A stretch of DNA of 64,000 nt, taken from Coriaria nepalensis (taxonomy: Eukaryota > Streptophyta > Magnoliopsida > Cucurbitales > Coriariaceae). Under the pieces are notes generated by a model, which was not told the DNA's origin, searched no databases, and was given only the letters and a program-made list of their open reading frames with translations. The translations under genes were made by a program, and so were the position numbers. The stretch is from contig CP114485.1 of NCBI GenBank assembly GCA_027186245.1, positions 7,592,001 to 7,656,000 of the forward strand, in the 5' to 3' direction. Positions 10,980 to 20,776 of the stretch are shown piece after piece (within the stretch, counting starts at the first letter, position 1; each line of letters opens with the position of its first letter).

Positions 10980-11390
10980 TTAAGAGAAGGTGAAGTTGAG
11001 CTTGTGGCCTTGGATTTCCGTGACTATCCCTTCATCATTTATTTGCTTAATGGGATAAAGTATGTGTAGGAACGGATTTCCTAGGATGACTCCTTGCGAT
11101 AGATTGTTCACCACTATAAAAGGCATCTGCAAACAAATACCGCTATTGCATACTGCAACATCAAACAACTTATATTCTATTAATAGCTTAGTACCATTTG
11201 TAGTATTTAGAATCTCTGTTATTTTAGAGAAGTATTTCGAGGGAATCATTCTCTCATTAATGCAGTTCAAGTCTGCTCCTGAGTCTATTATAGCCTCTAT
11301 TTTTAGGGTGTGTCATCTATTAACCACTATGGTCACTAGAGAATACCATTTTTGGCTAATCACCCTATTTATCTCATTTGTCTAGATACA
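10980..11390 (-). pseudogene. Retropepsin-like protease region (minus copy)
   Basis: A minus-strand frame (11270 down to 10980, with the homology starting upstream near 11390) contains the active-site-type motif DSGADLNCIN at about 11270-11299. A later hydrophobic block, GVILGNPFL, resembles the I-[IL]-G flap region of retroviral aspartic proteases. The D-S-G triad is kept here but lost in the plus copy. The piece is isolated by stops on both sides, so no protein is expected from it. Confidence 0.6.
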
Positions 11391-12062
11391 TTCTTTACCG
11401 GATAGAATATTCATTACCTCGCCTTTTGTGGTGGCTATGTCTTCTTTCACTTCTTCAATCCTTCCTAGGAGGGGTTCCTAGTGAATTTCTTATTTTGGGG
11501 AGGACGGAGTGCTGTCAAAGTTGTGAAGGTTGTCTATTGCTTCTAGGTCTGTCATCCGTCACTTCAGATTACCTTTAATTCCTTTATCTCCCTTTTTAGA
11601 TCTTGTAGGGTAGTTTCCTTTCTTGAAGATGACCCTTTTGGTTTAGCATGTCTTCGCTGAATTTCTGAGATGGATTATCTGATGGCCAAGGTACTTTCCT
11701 CGATCTTGTGCTCTAAATGGGACTTTTCATTTTTAGCGTCGCTCTGTACTAATATTTTATTAGCTTTTAAGCTTTGCTTCTTTGTCGGGGATGCTGTCTA
11801 CAATTTCCAGCATGTCTTCTTTGTCACGGGTAAGTACATTGATGCTTAACCCATTTATCTCCTTTATTGTATTTATGGAGCAATCGTGGCAAATTCCTCC
11901 ATATTCACAATCAGACAGACTTTCCGAGGAGGAGGAGGAGGAGCTCTCTATCTATATGATCATTCTTTCTTCTTCAGACTCTGAGCTCTCTAGCAGAATA
12001 TTGCAAAGGCTTCTTTTCAATCATTCGTCAATGGAGAGTTCGTTAATTTTCTCCTTCATTCT

Positions 12063-12107
12063 GCATTGGTCTTTATAGTGCACTGGCTTGCTACATTTGA
12101 AGCAAAC
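12063..12107 (-). pseudogene. CCHC zinc knuckle (minus copy)
   Basis: The minus strand encodes CFKCSKPVHYKDQC. All four metal ligands of the C-x2-C-x4-H-x4-C knuckle are kept. The Gly before the His in the plus copy is Val here. It sits in the same place relative to coat and protease segments as the knuckle at 9122-9163. Confidence 0.62.
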
Positions 12108-12350
12108 ATGAATTCTCTTCCTTTTAAATGAAGAGCCTTCTCCTTTTACTCTGGCCTTTCCAAAGTTCTTTCTCTACTTGGGTTTATACCCATCTCCTTG
12201 TTCTTATAGGAATCCTCTTCTCTTGATTTGTTTTGAGAATTTCTTTGTACCTCTTAATTTGGCCTGCAATGGGTCTAATCCCATTTGCTCACAAAAATCT
12301 CCCAACGCTCTTCTCCCTTCTAGCTTCTGTTTGGCGAGCTTAGAACGGAG

Positions 12351-12911
12351 TCAGATATCATTGCAGAGTTGAACTGTTTCCTCTTCTATCGCCTGAGATA
12401 ATTCACCATAAGTATAGTTATTCCAAGGGACAAAACCATTTACCTTGATTTTATCTGTCACCCTGGTGGCGAAGAGTTGGGGGAGTCCTGCAATAAAATG
12501 TTGCTTCCAGTATTCAGCATTACAGTCTGGTCGTTGGAGGACCTTGGTAAGGAAAACATCCTTATACCTCTTGTAATGGGATAAATCTAGGCACCTAAGC
12601 ATCATCAACTGTTCGTAGGTTTTTGCTACCCTGTTATTATTATTTCCACAGAAAAATAGAGTAATAGCATATACCAAAGTATTTACCGCATCTGATACGG
12701 CTGTTTGAACTTGTTGATTGTTCTTGACTCTTGTGATTTCTTTAAAGGCACTCATGATCCTATACTTATCTCCATCGCTGAGGGAAAAATCCCACCAACC
12801 CTTTAGTTGTCCCAAAAATCCACATATCATGGCTTGGGCTATGTTCGCATCCGAAGCACCCTTTTCGTGCAGCCTACAGGCTTCTGCGAACATCATTATG
12901 TGGGAAGCCAT
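12351..12911 (-). pseudogene. Pararetroviral coat-protein-like region (minus copy)
   Basis: This is the longest intact frame of the viral insertion, 186 codons. It includes LSHYKRYKDVFLTKVL and, further on, a YTYGELSQAIEEETVQLCND segment typical of this coat-like region. It extends across the sites where the plus copy is broken near 8400-8420 and at 8749. The frame then ends at 12351 with a stop inside what should continue into a basic stretch and the zinc knuckle. A plus-strand open frame at 12718-12924 is antisense shadow. Confidence 0.65.
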
Positions 12912-13333
12912 CTGCCAGATTTGATATTATGACATTCCATCTAGATTCCATTCTGTGATAGCCTTACCAGTAAAGGCTATAGGATCGTAGTGATGGCTTT
13001 CCTCAAACGTAACATCTACTGGGGTAGGGCGATGGTAGTACGCCTTTTATGGACCCTTTCTTTTCCAGCCTATCCTTTCTAGTTGGGAGTCTATTTCTTC
13101 CCTGGGTTCTTCTTCGATGGCTTGGAGTTGGGATTCTTTTATTCCCAATTTCTCTAACTTGCTGGTTAGTTCTTCGAGCATTCCTTTGGTCACTTTACAA
13201 GGGATTTATACACAACCCATTCAACATGCATCACTAGAAGCAATTTCAAAATATATGAGACATTGTAGCTTCATATTTGCATTATGTATGCAGCCACTGG
13301 AGGTGAAATCCCAACAATCCATTCCGACAAACA

Positions 13334-14090
13334 TGCAGTTCCTATTGAAGGCCTTAGATGACATATTTGAAGAACCACAACAATTACCATCGGCATGTGA
13401 GGTTGGCCATTATATTCCTCTCAAAGATGGAACAAAACTAATCAATGTATGTCCCTATAGGTATGCCTATTTTTAAAAAGTTAAAATTGAAAAACAAGTT
13501 CTTAACATGTTAAAATTGGGGCTTATACTACCAAGTACTAGTCCTTTTTCGTCTCCTATTTTGCTTGTTAAAAAATAAGATGGTTCATGGCTTTTTTTTA
13601 CTGATTATCGGGCCCCTAATGTTGTTACCATCAATATAGGTTTCCTATTCCAACAGTCGATACCATGTTTGATGAACTCCATGAGAGCATCTTATTTTAC
13701 TAAATTAGACCTACGAGCTGGCTACCATTAGGTACGAGTACAACTAACCAATATTCATAAAACTGTCATTCGTACTCACAACGGATATTATGAGTATCTG
13801 GCTAATGTCTTTTGGCCTTTACAATGCTCCCTCTACTTTTCAAGCCATTATGAACTCCCTATTCCACCCTTCTCTTTGTAAATTCATTTTAGTATTCTTT
13901 GATATTTTAGTCTATAGCCCCAATTGGAACATGCATCTTGAACATGTTAAGAAAGCTTTTGAAAATTTAAGACAACACAAATTTTATCTTAAACTCAATA
14001 AATGTGCCTTTGGACAACAAAAATTAGAATACTTGGGACATATTGTTACTGACCAAAGAGTTAAGGGTTGATCAAAACACAATTAAAGTC
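13334..14090 (+). pseudogene. Ty3-gypsy reverse transcriptase (broken)
   Basis: Recognisable blocks are PLKDGTKLINVCPYRY near 13420-13462, a PSTSPFSSPILLVKK block near 13532-13577, and then an open frame (13790-14071) with SFGLYNAPSTFQAIM. The catalytic site near 13895-13915 reads VFFDILVYS where active Ty3-gypsy enzymes have two adjacent aspartates (FDDIL), so one catalytic Asp is missing. Stops at about 13473 and 13576 also interrupt the domain. Confidence 0.8.
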
Positions 14091-14159
14091 ATGCTTGATT
14101 GGCCTCGACCTATTAATGTTTCAGAATTACGTGGGTTTTTAGGTCCTATATATAGTACA

Positions 14160-14660
14160 TAAAATTTGTTCGCGACTATGGGATCTTGGCTAGACCACTT
14201 ACTAATCTTTTACAGAAAGGCCAAGTTGGGTGGGCTCAAGAAGTTGAGACCTCCTTCAAACTCCTCAAGCAAGCCATGAATTCCACTCCCACCCTTGCTA
14301 TGTCAAACTTTCATGAGCCCTTCATTATCGCATCTGATGCTTCCACAGATGGAATTGGGGTGACGCTCACCCAATAAGGAAAGCCAATTGCCTTCATTAG
14401 CCGAGCCTTAAGAGTATCTAAATTAGCATGATCCACTTATGCTAAGAAAATGGTTGCCATTATTCATGCCATACGAACTTCGTATCCCTATCTCTTAGAG
14501 CAAAAATTATACATTTAAACAGATCAACGAAGACGTGGTCATACCTGAATAACATAAATGGGTTGCAAAGCTGTTAGGATATGATTATGAGATAATCTAT
14601 GAATCGGGAAGAGAAAATTTTGTTGCTGATGCACTTTCCCATATATGGAGCTCTCCCACT
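14160..14660 (+). pseudogene. Ty3-gypsy RNase H (broken)
   Basis: An open frame at 14186-14377 includes a connection segment (TNLLQKGQVGWAQE) and the first RNase H block, FIIASDASTDGIGVTLTQ, with the usual catalytic Asp. A stop follows at 14375. The homology continues past it, with breaks, to about 14640, where a DALS-type block ends the domain. Confidence 0.72.
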
Positions 14661-14678
14661 CTTAATGCTTTATTTATT

Positions 14679-15735
14679 TTGCAGGCTCAAATCTGGGATG
14701 AAATTAAGAAAATAGTTGTTGGACATGCTTATATGGAGCAAATCGGTAAGTTGGCCTCTAGTAAATCAGGTCTTCCCTACACAAGGCGTAACGGGTTAAT
14801 CCTATACAAAAACCGAGTGGTCGTGCCTACTAAGTCTCCTATCACTGCTCAACTACTATGTGAGTTCCATGACTTACCTCTTAGGGGCCACTCAAGTGTG
14901 CTTCGCACCTATAAATGTATTGCTCAACAATTTTATTGGCCATCTATATATCAAATGGTGCATGATTATGTTTCCTCTTATGATGTGTGTCAACGAGCTA
15001 AGGCATCCACATTGTCCCATGATGGCCTCCTATAGTCACTTCCCATTCCATGTCAAGTATGGGACGACATTACCATGGATTTTATTGAAGGGCTTCCACC
15101 ATCCAACGGCAAGAACACCATTTCTGTTATCGTCGACCACCTTAGCAAGTTAGCCCATTTCTTAGCCTTGGCTCATCCTTTTACTGCTAAGATTGTGGCT
15201 GAAAAATTCGTATAAGGTGTCGTTAAACTACACGGTATGCCAAGATCCATCATTAGTGACTGTGATTCGATTTTTACAAGCAACTTTTTGGCGTGAGTTT
15301 TTAAAATTGTCAGGCACCCAACTAAAGATGAGTTCACCTTACCATCCATAAGCGGATGACCAATTTGAAGTAGTCAATTGATGCATCAAGCAATATCTTT
15401 GTTGTTTCTTTCACCAACAGCCACATAAATAACATTCTCTTCTTCCTTGGGCTGAGTTTTGGTATAATACGGCTTATCATACATAGACTGACATGACGTC
15501 CTTTCAAGCTTTGTATGGTCGACCTCCGCCCATGATTCCTCACTATCAATTTGGCACCTCCTATATTCATGAAGTAGACCAAAATCTGGCCACACGTGAT
15601 GACATATTGCACCAGCTCAAGCTCAATTTACATGCGGCTTCTAACCACATGAAACAGGTAGCCGATTCAAAATGGCGTGACGTCGAATTCGATGAAGGTG
15701 ATCTTGTTTTTCTTAAACTCCACCTTTACCACTAG
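14679..15735 (+). pseudogene. Ty3-gypsy integrase (broken)
   Basis: A frame at 14679-15035 carries the zinc-binding part, with HDLPLRGHSS and later SYDVCQRAK, where the first Cys of the usual C-x2-C pair is Tyr. After a stop the catalytic core appears near 15050-15290 with TMDFIEGLPPS and SIISDCDSIF, showing two acidic positions. The third is not seen because of frame breaks. A last open piece (15493-15735) has the FQALYGRPPP block that follows the core. Active integrase needs the D-D-E triad, so this copy is dead. Confidence 0.76.
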
Positions 15736-15859
15736 CAAACAGTCTTCAACGGCCTCTCAGAAATTGGCTAGTAGGTTTTATGGTCCATATGTCATTGAGA
15801 AGCGCATTAGCAAGGTGGCATATCAACTCTGACTTCTTGCTAACTATCGCACCCATCCT

Positions 15860-16100
15860 ATATTCCATGTTTCCTTACTAAAAAGGAAGGTCGGTGATTC
15901 TTGTGCCCCTTGCCCTGACTTACCACCTGTCACTGATGATGGTGTCATTATTATAAAGCCCAAAGCAATCATGGATACATGTTGGATTAAAAGGGGTCCA
16001 AATTTATTGATGAAATCTTGGTCAAATGGAAACATTTCCCAATTGAGGATCTCATATGGGAGAATGCACATGAGCTCACGATAAGTTCCCTACATTAAAC
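15860..16100 (+). pseudogene. Chromodomain-like C-terminal remnant
   Basis: In shifting frames the sequence reads as FHVSLLKR-type and LVKWKHFPIEDLIWENAHEL-like blocks near 15865-15890 and 16015-16080. This is the usual integrase tail and chromodomain of plant chromoviruses, thought to steer insertion to marked chromatin. The minus-strand open frame over 15844-16071 is a shadow. Confidence 0.6.
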
Positions 16101-16117
16101 CTTGAGGATGAGTTTTC

Positions 16118-16130
16118 AGAAGGGGATGGT
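16118..16130 (+). other. Polypurine tract of the Ty3-gypsy element
   Basis: AGAAGGGGATGG-type purine run directly before the 3' LTR. In LTR retrotransposons this RNase H-resistant tract primes plus-strand synthesis and ends one to three bases before the LTR, as here. Confidence 0.6.
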
Positions 16131-16132
16131 AT

Positions 16133-16499
16133 TGATAAACCACGAAGATCTCAAAGGGCTTCTATGCCAAATCAAAAGTATATGGGCTGAGCATGATGGG
16201 TAATGTGTCTATATACACGAAGAAGAGAAGAAGTTAAGTGTCCATCATTGCTTACTTCCTATTTTTTTGCCTGTTAGTTATTTCTTTTTCACGTAGTAGT
16301 TTCTGTTTTATGCATGTTTGTTTAATGTAAGTAGTGGTCATTATATGTAGGAAGTATTGTTAAGTTTATGTGTATTAAATTCTATTCAATGAAAGAAAGA
16401 GGCAATCAGAAATTTCTTCAAATATTTTGTGGTCTGTTCTTGCCCCAAGAGAACCAAATTCTTATTCGTATTTTCTTAAACTCTGGCTGGGATCTATCA
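16133..16499 (+). repeat. 3' LTR of the Ty3-gypsy element
   Basis: It starts TGATA just after the polypurine tract and ends TATCA, a perfect 5-base terminal inverted repeat with the TG...CA ends expected of an LTR. Length is 367 bases. No left LTR is in the window to compare with, so the right border rests on the terminal motif alone. Confidence 0.6.
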
Positions 16500-17700
16500 C
16501 ATCCTTATGCTTCTTTGTAGTGATAGGATATTGCAAGATGCATTTTTTATTCCCGTTTTGGCATCTTTGATATCTTTAAGGAATGAGAGGTCGATTGGTT
16601 CGGTATATTTTTCAAGTGCATTTGTCTAAATGAAGAGAGGATTTTTTTTTTTTTTTTTGCGTTCAGTTTCTTGAACTTTCTTAAAATATAAATTGAATGC
16701 CAATATATTTTTAATAAATGTCGACATTTATTGGATGTCTGTAAAAAAAAAAAATTAGATAGATGGAAGAATTATTTCTCGAACCTACTTAATGGGATCC
16801 ATATAAAGGAGTTAAACTTAAAGGGATATACTTTGTTGGAAGGGAAGAAGGAAGAGAAGCTTTAAAACAATGAAGTCTAGTAAGAAGGCGATTCGAGTAG
16901 ATGATCGACTAATTGAGTCGTGGAAGTGTTTGGAAGAAGTTGAAATTTAATGGTTGACTAGGCTTGTCCTGCCCCGCCCCAAACCTTCAAATCGAACACG
17001 TGATATCACCGCATACATTTGATTTGAATCCACATGAATATAAGGGTACAAAACATGTCTATAATTTCACAAAATGAAATGAAACTATATTCACATATGA
17101 TAACATCCAACAGAGTGCATAATTATAAATAGTATCATAACCAAATATAGATACGATTTTACTTCTAAAATACTAAACTAAAAGAGGGTTATTATCTTGA
17201 GCCCAAGAGTCTCGTGTAAAATTTAAATATCATCTGAAAGAGAAAAAGGGATAGACGATATTTCTTTCCGATCATGCCTAACTTTGTAAGACTTTAAATA
17301 AACTGACTTTTAACAAAATCATATATATAATTTAAAGATATTATCGAATATCAAAAGAAACATTTGAAACAATTTTAAATAAATAGTCAACAATATTTCC
17401 ATACAAATGTAAATGAATTTTTCATTATTTACGAAATGACTAAGGCCACACTCTAGCGATATATGTCAAAATATTCCAGAACAAAAAATATGAAAATTTT
17501 CCAATAATCACACCATTTACTAGATCTAAACAATATCTTGCATTAATGCTAACCCTATTAGGAAATGGATGTACGTATATAAATAAAATAAATATTAAAA
17601 AATTTATTCAAATCATATCCTAACATGCATAATTTTTATCCAGACCGATTATGCAACAATTATATCACAGATAATCAATTTTACAGAAAATACAGTAAAT
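16500..17700. other. Intergenic, no supported gene
   Basis: A 41-codon open stretch runs from the LTR edge to about 16628 on the plus strand, but I cannot tie it to a family. Homopolymers (T near 16640, A near 16744) and AT-rich DNA follow. The CCCCGCCCC patch near 16972 and the sequence after it may be the edge of the copia-related remnant listed next. Confidence 0.4.
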
Positions 17701-19060
17701 CTCATCAATATTAAATCAAGGTTTAGGAAAAGGGACTACTTCTTTTGAATTATGAAACTTTTCTTGAATAACATGGGGAGGCGCCTACATGTTCTCCCTC
17801 TAACCGTTATCCACGTGATTCGTTTCACACGGTTAATTTTCTACTTAAGATCTCAACTCATGAGATAATAACTTCAGAAAAAATGAATAAAAAATACTCT
17901 ATTTTCTCTTTTTAATTTTCGGCCAATAGGCTTGTGTGAGTACTTGTTAATTTTGGCCACAATATGCCTTGTATTTATAGCCAAATGCTTGGTCATACTT
18001 TTCTAATTTCATTAGGAATCATAATTGGCTTAAAACATAAAACTAAGATGGGCTAAAGCTCTTCAATGGCCGACCGCCCATGAATTATTTAATCAAAACT
18101 TTGTTTAATTTTGATACATGAAAATTCAATTAATAATCCGGCCTATTAACTTTTTAATGTCTGATTATTAATTATGAATCTTTCTGACCCTTTTATAATT
18201 AAATTAAAGTTCTTATGTAACTTATTAATTTCTAATTAATTCAATGCCACACTTAGTTGTGCTAGTAGAGCTAGTAGAGCTACATGAAATTAAGTTAACA
18301 AATTAATAATTACAACTTTGCCCTTATCATCAAACTATAGGTCAAATTACCATTTTACTCATAAAATAGTTTTGGTCCATTTTTCATTTTTCTTTGATGA
18401 AACTTTAACTCAATTACTATAAACCTTATATGTGTGACCATTAGGTTTTATATCAGGCCGACAAGAGAATTTCATAATCACTTTTATGATTTTATTTAAT
18501 AATCTAAAACAATATTTTTCAATTTAAATAATTAACTTAATCATCTTATAATTAAATAACTTTAAACTTCCAAATCAAGATTGACTTCTAGTAAAGTAGC
18601 AAAACTACATAGAAGATAAGAAGTATCATATTTCGAAAGAACCAGTTTGTGACCATCGTATACTTACAATAACAATCCTTCCATCTTAATAATATGTGAT
18701 TCGTCATAGGACATAATTTAACTATTAAACCATAATAAATAAATTATACGGATCATCATACTTTTATTAAATATCGATAATAGATTTACAAAAACTTATT
18801 GTAAACCGCATAAATTCCAAACAAAGGACTAATTGAACTATTTAAATAAAAGTAGCTTCTAGATTTTTAAAAGTAAGTAATTAGATCATCCTAAGCAAGT
18901 TGATTGATCTAGACTTCACCCAGCATTTAAGTGGGACCAAGTATAAGAGATGTACTAGTTGCATAGTACGACCACTTCTTATTCTCTAATTAGCTTATAC
19001 TTAGTTCATCATGTAATATTAATTATTAAATCATAATAATAATAAAACAAGAGTTAGTGA
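17700..19060 (-). repeat. Copia-LTR-related remnant
   Basis: The sequence shares ordered short blocks with the minus-strand copia region at 57.9-59.1 kb and with 53.2-54.4 kb. These include GATCTCAACTCATGAG (17850-17865 and near 58107), a TTCAATGCCACACTTAGTTG-like block (near 18240, compare 53587 and 58567), and a CCTAGGGCATAATTTAA-like block (near 18710, compare 59000). On the minus strand it has a TATA-like CTATAAATACAAGG near 17968-17981. I read it as an old LTR or 3'-end fragment of the same family; borders are approximate. Confidence 0.42.
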
Positions 19061-19752
19061 ACGTATTAAATATACATAGCTTATTTTATTTTTGTCAATA
19101 AGTAAGTGAGTATGAAAGCACCAAATGATTTTCATAGCTCATTAAAGTTGTACAGGTAGGTTTGACCGTCTATGGATATCTCCTGCTAGGTCAATTTACA
19201 TCTCTTGCTTATATTAAATACAATTTTAATATAAGAAAGCCACGTATGTTTCATAGTTAAAGACATCATGATAATTTCCTATTTTTTAGATATCCATCTT
19301 TTTCTTTTGCTTCTTCCCTTATGTTCGCAGCTCTCCTTTTAGAAATAAGTTGGTTAATTAAGTTAGCCTATAATTAAGGGACAAGCATGATAAGAGTTAA
19401 TGAGTAAGTAAACATCTAATCTTTATCTTCTTAAGTTATTGATATAATTTATTTATATCATGTATTTAGCATGCGCTATTATAACTTGATAGGAAATTTC
19501 ATATCAGTATGAGATTAGTAAAAATATGAAGTTAATAATTAGAATATTCAAGTTGAGCATGATCAATTCAGGATTTATATGTTTAAGTCACAATTTGAAA
19601 AAAAAAATTGAAACAAAACAGAACAATAGATTCTTAGAATAATCCAATTATGGAAAGCTTCAAACAGTGATAATTTTATGTCATAGTTATATTAAGAAAC
19701 TCCACTCTTGTAGCATTCTAGGGACACCAAGAACACCCAAACAGATTAATAA

Positions 19753-20340
19753 TCATTGAGATCCAAAATTCTGAATTCTAGAAGTTAACGTGAATGGCTC
19801 AACATATTTGACGCCTAGATGCCTCAATGCCTCGATGCATCGATGTCTCGATGTACACGACTCCTTCAATCTACAAAACCCTCGATGCCTCGACATACTT
19901 AATGTACTCGATGGCTCGATATACTCGATGGCTTGACGTACTCGACGCACTCAAAGCCACATAGGTCTTAGAAAGAAATTCAAAACTCAGACATATGAAA
20001 ATAAGAAATGAAAATAGAATATAAGTTAACATGAAGGCCTCGACGTACTTGACGGCTCAACATACTCAACGCCTCTGATATTCGAAGTACTCGACGCCTC
20101 CAATATGCGAAGTACTCGACGCTTTGATGGCTCGACGTACTCGAGGGCGTGACGTATTTGATGCCTCTGATATGCAAAGTACTCAACACCTCCAATATGC
20201 GAAGTACTCGACACCTCGACATACTTGACGCCTCTAACATGCGAAGTACTCGATGTCTCCAATATGTGAAGTATTTGATAGCTCGACGTACTCGACGGCT
20301 CGGCTTGATGTACTCGACGCCTCAAAATATGCTATATCAA
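19753..20340. repeat. Degenerate minisatellite rich in TCGACG and TACTCGA
   Basis: From about 19800 the sequence is built of short words such as CTCGATG, TCGACGTACTCGACG and CCTCCAATATGCGAAGTA. The clearest unit, about 24-25 bases (CCTC[TC][GA]ATATGCGAAGTACTCGAC), recurs about seven times between 20070 and 20290, mixed with 15-18-base GCTCGACGTACTCGA words. CpG is far commoner than in the flanks. Open frames on both strands here encode repetitive Ser/Thr/Arg/Val strings and result from the repeat. Confidence 0.72.
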
Positions 20341-20533
20341 CAATAAAACTATTTAGATGGGTTAGCTATAACGGCTTGAATCATAAGGTAAAGATGATAA
20401 TCTAGAAGAAAAAACCTTGGCAAAAGTTACTCATTTAATCAAACAAGTTATAATAAGAAAATATTTGGAATTAGATTTCTAAAAATAAATGAAAAATGCA
20501 TAGTGAGATAAGTTAAATAACTTATGGAAAGTT

Positions 20534-20680
20534 AAGCTTTTATTAAGCTAAGATAAATTATTGATTTGAATAGGCTAGCAGCTGACCAATGTCCTAAAGG
20601 TTTGCAAAGCTTTTATTAAGCTAAGATAAATTCTTGATTTGAATAGGCTAGCAGCTAGACCAATGTCCTAAAGGTTTGCA
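20534..20680. repeat. 73-base tandem duplication
   Basis: A unit starting AAGCTTTTATTAAGCTAAG occurs at 20534-20606 and again at 20607-20680. The copies differ by one substitution and one inserted A, so the duplication is recent compared with the surrounding remnants. Confidence 0.85.
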
Positions 20681-20776
20681 AGAAAACTCTTGCTTGAAGG
20701 CTTAGAATCCAAGTAAGTATAGATGTCACCTATAATATGAAATATGATTTTCAAAATTTAATGAGTGGTTGAATTA

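Larger units (their letters stand above)
8027..13198. repeat. Giant pararetroviral inverted repeat, arms about 2.5 kb
   Basis: The left arm (about 8027-10541) is the reverse complement of the right arm (10632 to about 13198). The spacer is only 90 bases (10542-10631). The 50 bases next to the spacer match perfectly (TAAGAAGGAAATTGAGGACC and flanks). Further out, single-base changes and small indels are scattered: the arms differ in length by about 50 bases and each carries private stops. A transcript crossing 10541-10632 would fold into a near-complete hairpin of about 2.5 kb. Confidence 0.85.
10542..13198 (-). mobile_element. Endogenous pararetrovirus, inverted minus-strand copy
   Basis: Read on the minus strand this has the same order as the plus copy: coat-like region (12351-12911), CCHC knuckle (about 12063-12107), acidic stretch, retropepsin-like region (about 10980-11390), then the beginning of a reverse transcriptase (10542-10690). 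It carries about 90 bases of reverse-transcriptase sequence that the plus copy lacks. It lacks the upstream 1.26 kb that the plus copy has, being cut at 13198 where Ty3-gypsy sequence starts. It is non-coding overall because of stops and frameshifts, though less damaged than the plus copy in the coat region. Confidence 0.72.
13199..16499 (+). mobile_element. 5'-truncated Ty3-gypsy LTR retrotransposon (chromovirus type)
   Basis: Plus-strand remnants come in Ty3-gypsy order: reverse transcriptase, RNase H, integrase zinc finger and core, GPY-like region, chromodomain-like tail, polypurine tract and 3' LTR. The gag, protease and left LTR are missing because the element is cut at 13198/13199 against the pararetroviral arm. 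Stops and frame changes are frequent. The chromodomain-like end places it among chromoviruses, but the clade cannot be fixed by eye. Confidence 0.82.

Noticed and set aside
11062..12372. Plus-strand open frames (11062-11385, 11782-12078, 12178-12372)
   Set aside because: The minus strand carries the recognisable viral coding sequence; these are complementary shadows.
6768..13198. Reading the 6.8-13.2 kb element as an ordinary LTR retrotransposon
   Set aside because: No LTRs, polypurine tract, primer site or integrase were found, and the coat-like block and reverse-transcriptase start are pararetroviral in type. An unusual retrotransposon cannot be fully excluded because the catalytic core is missing.
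16500..16628. 41-codon open stretch directly after the gypsy LTR
   Set aside because: Protein-like composition but too short, no start context and no family match.
19753..20346. Open frames with Ser/Thr/Arg/Val repeats on both strands
   Set aside because: They come from the minisatellite; a short-period repeat without stops opens several frames at once.
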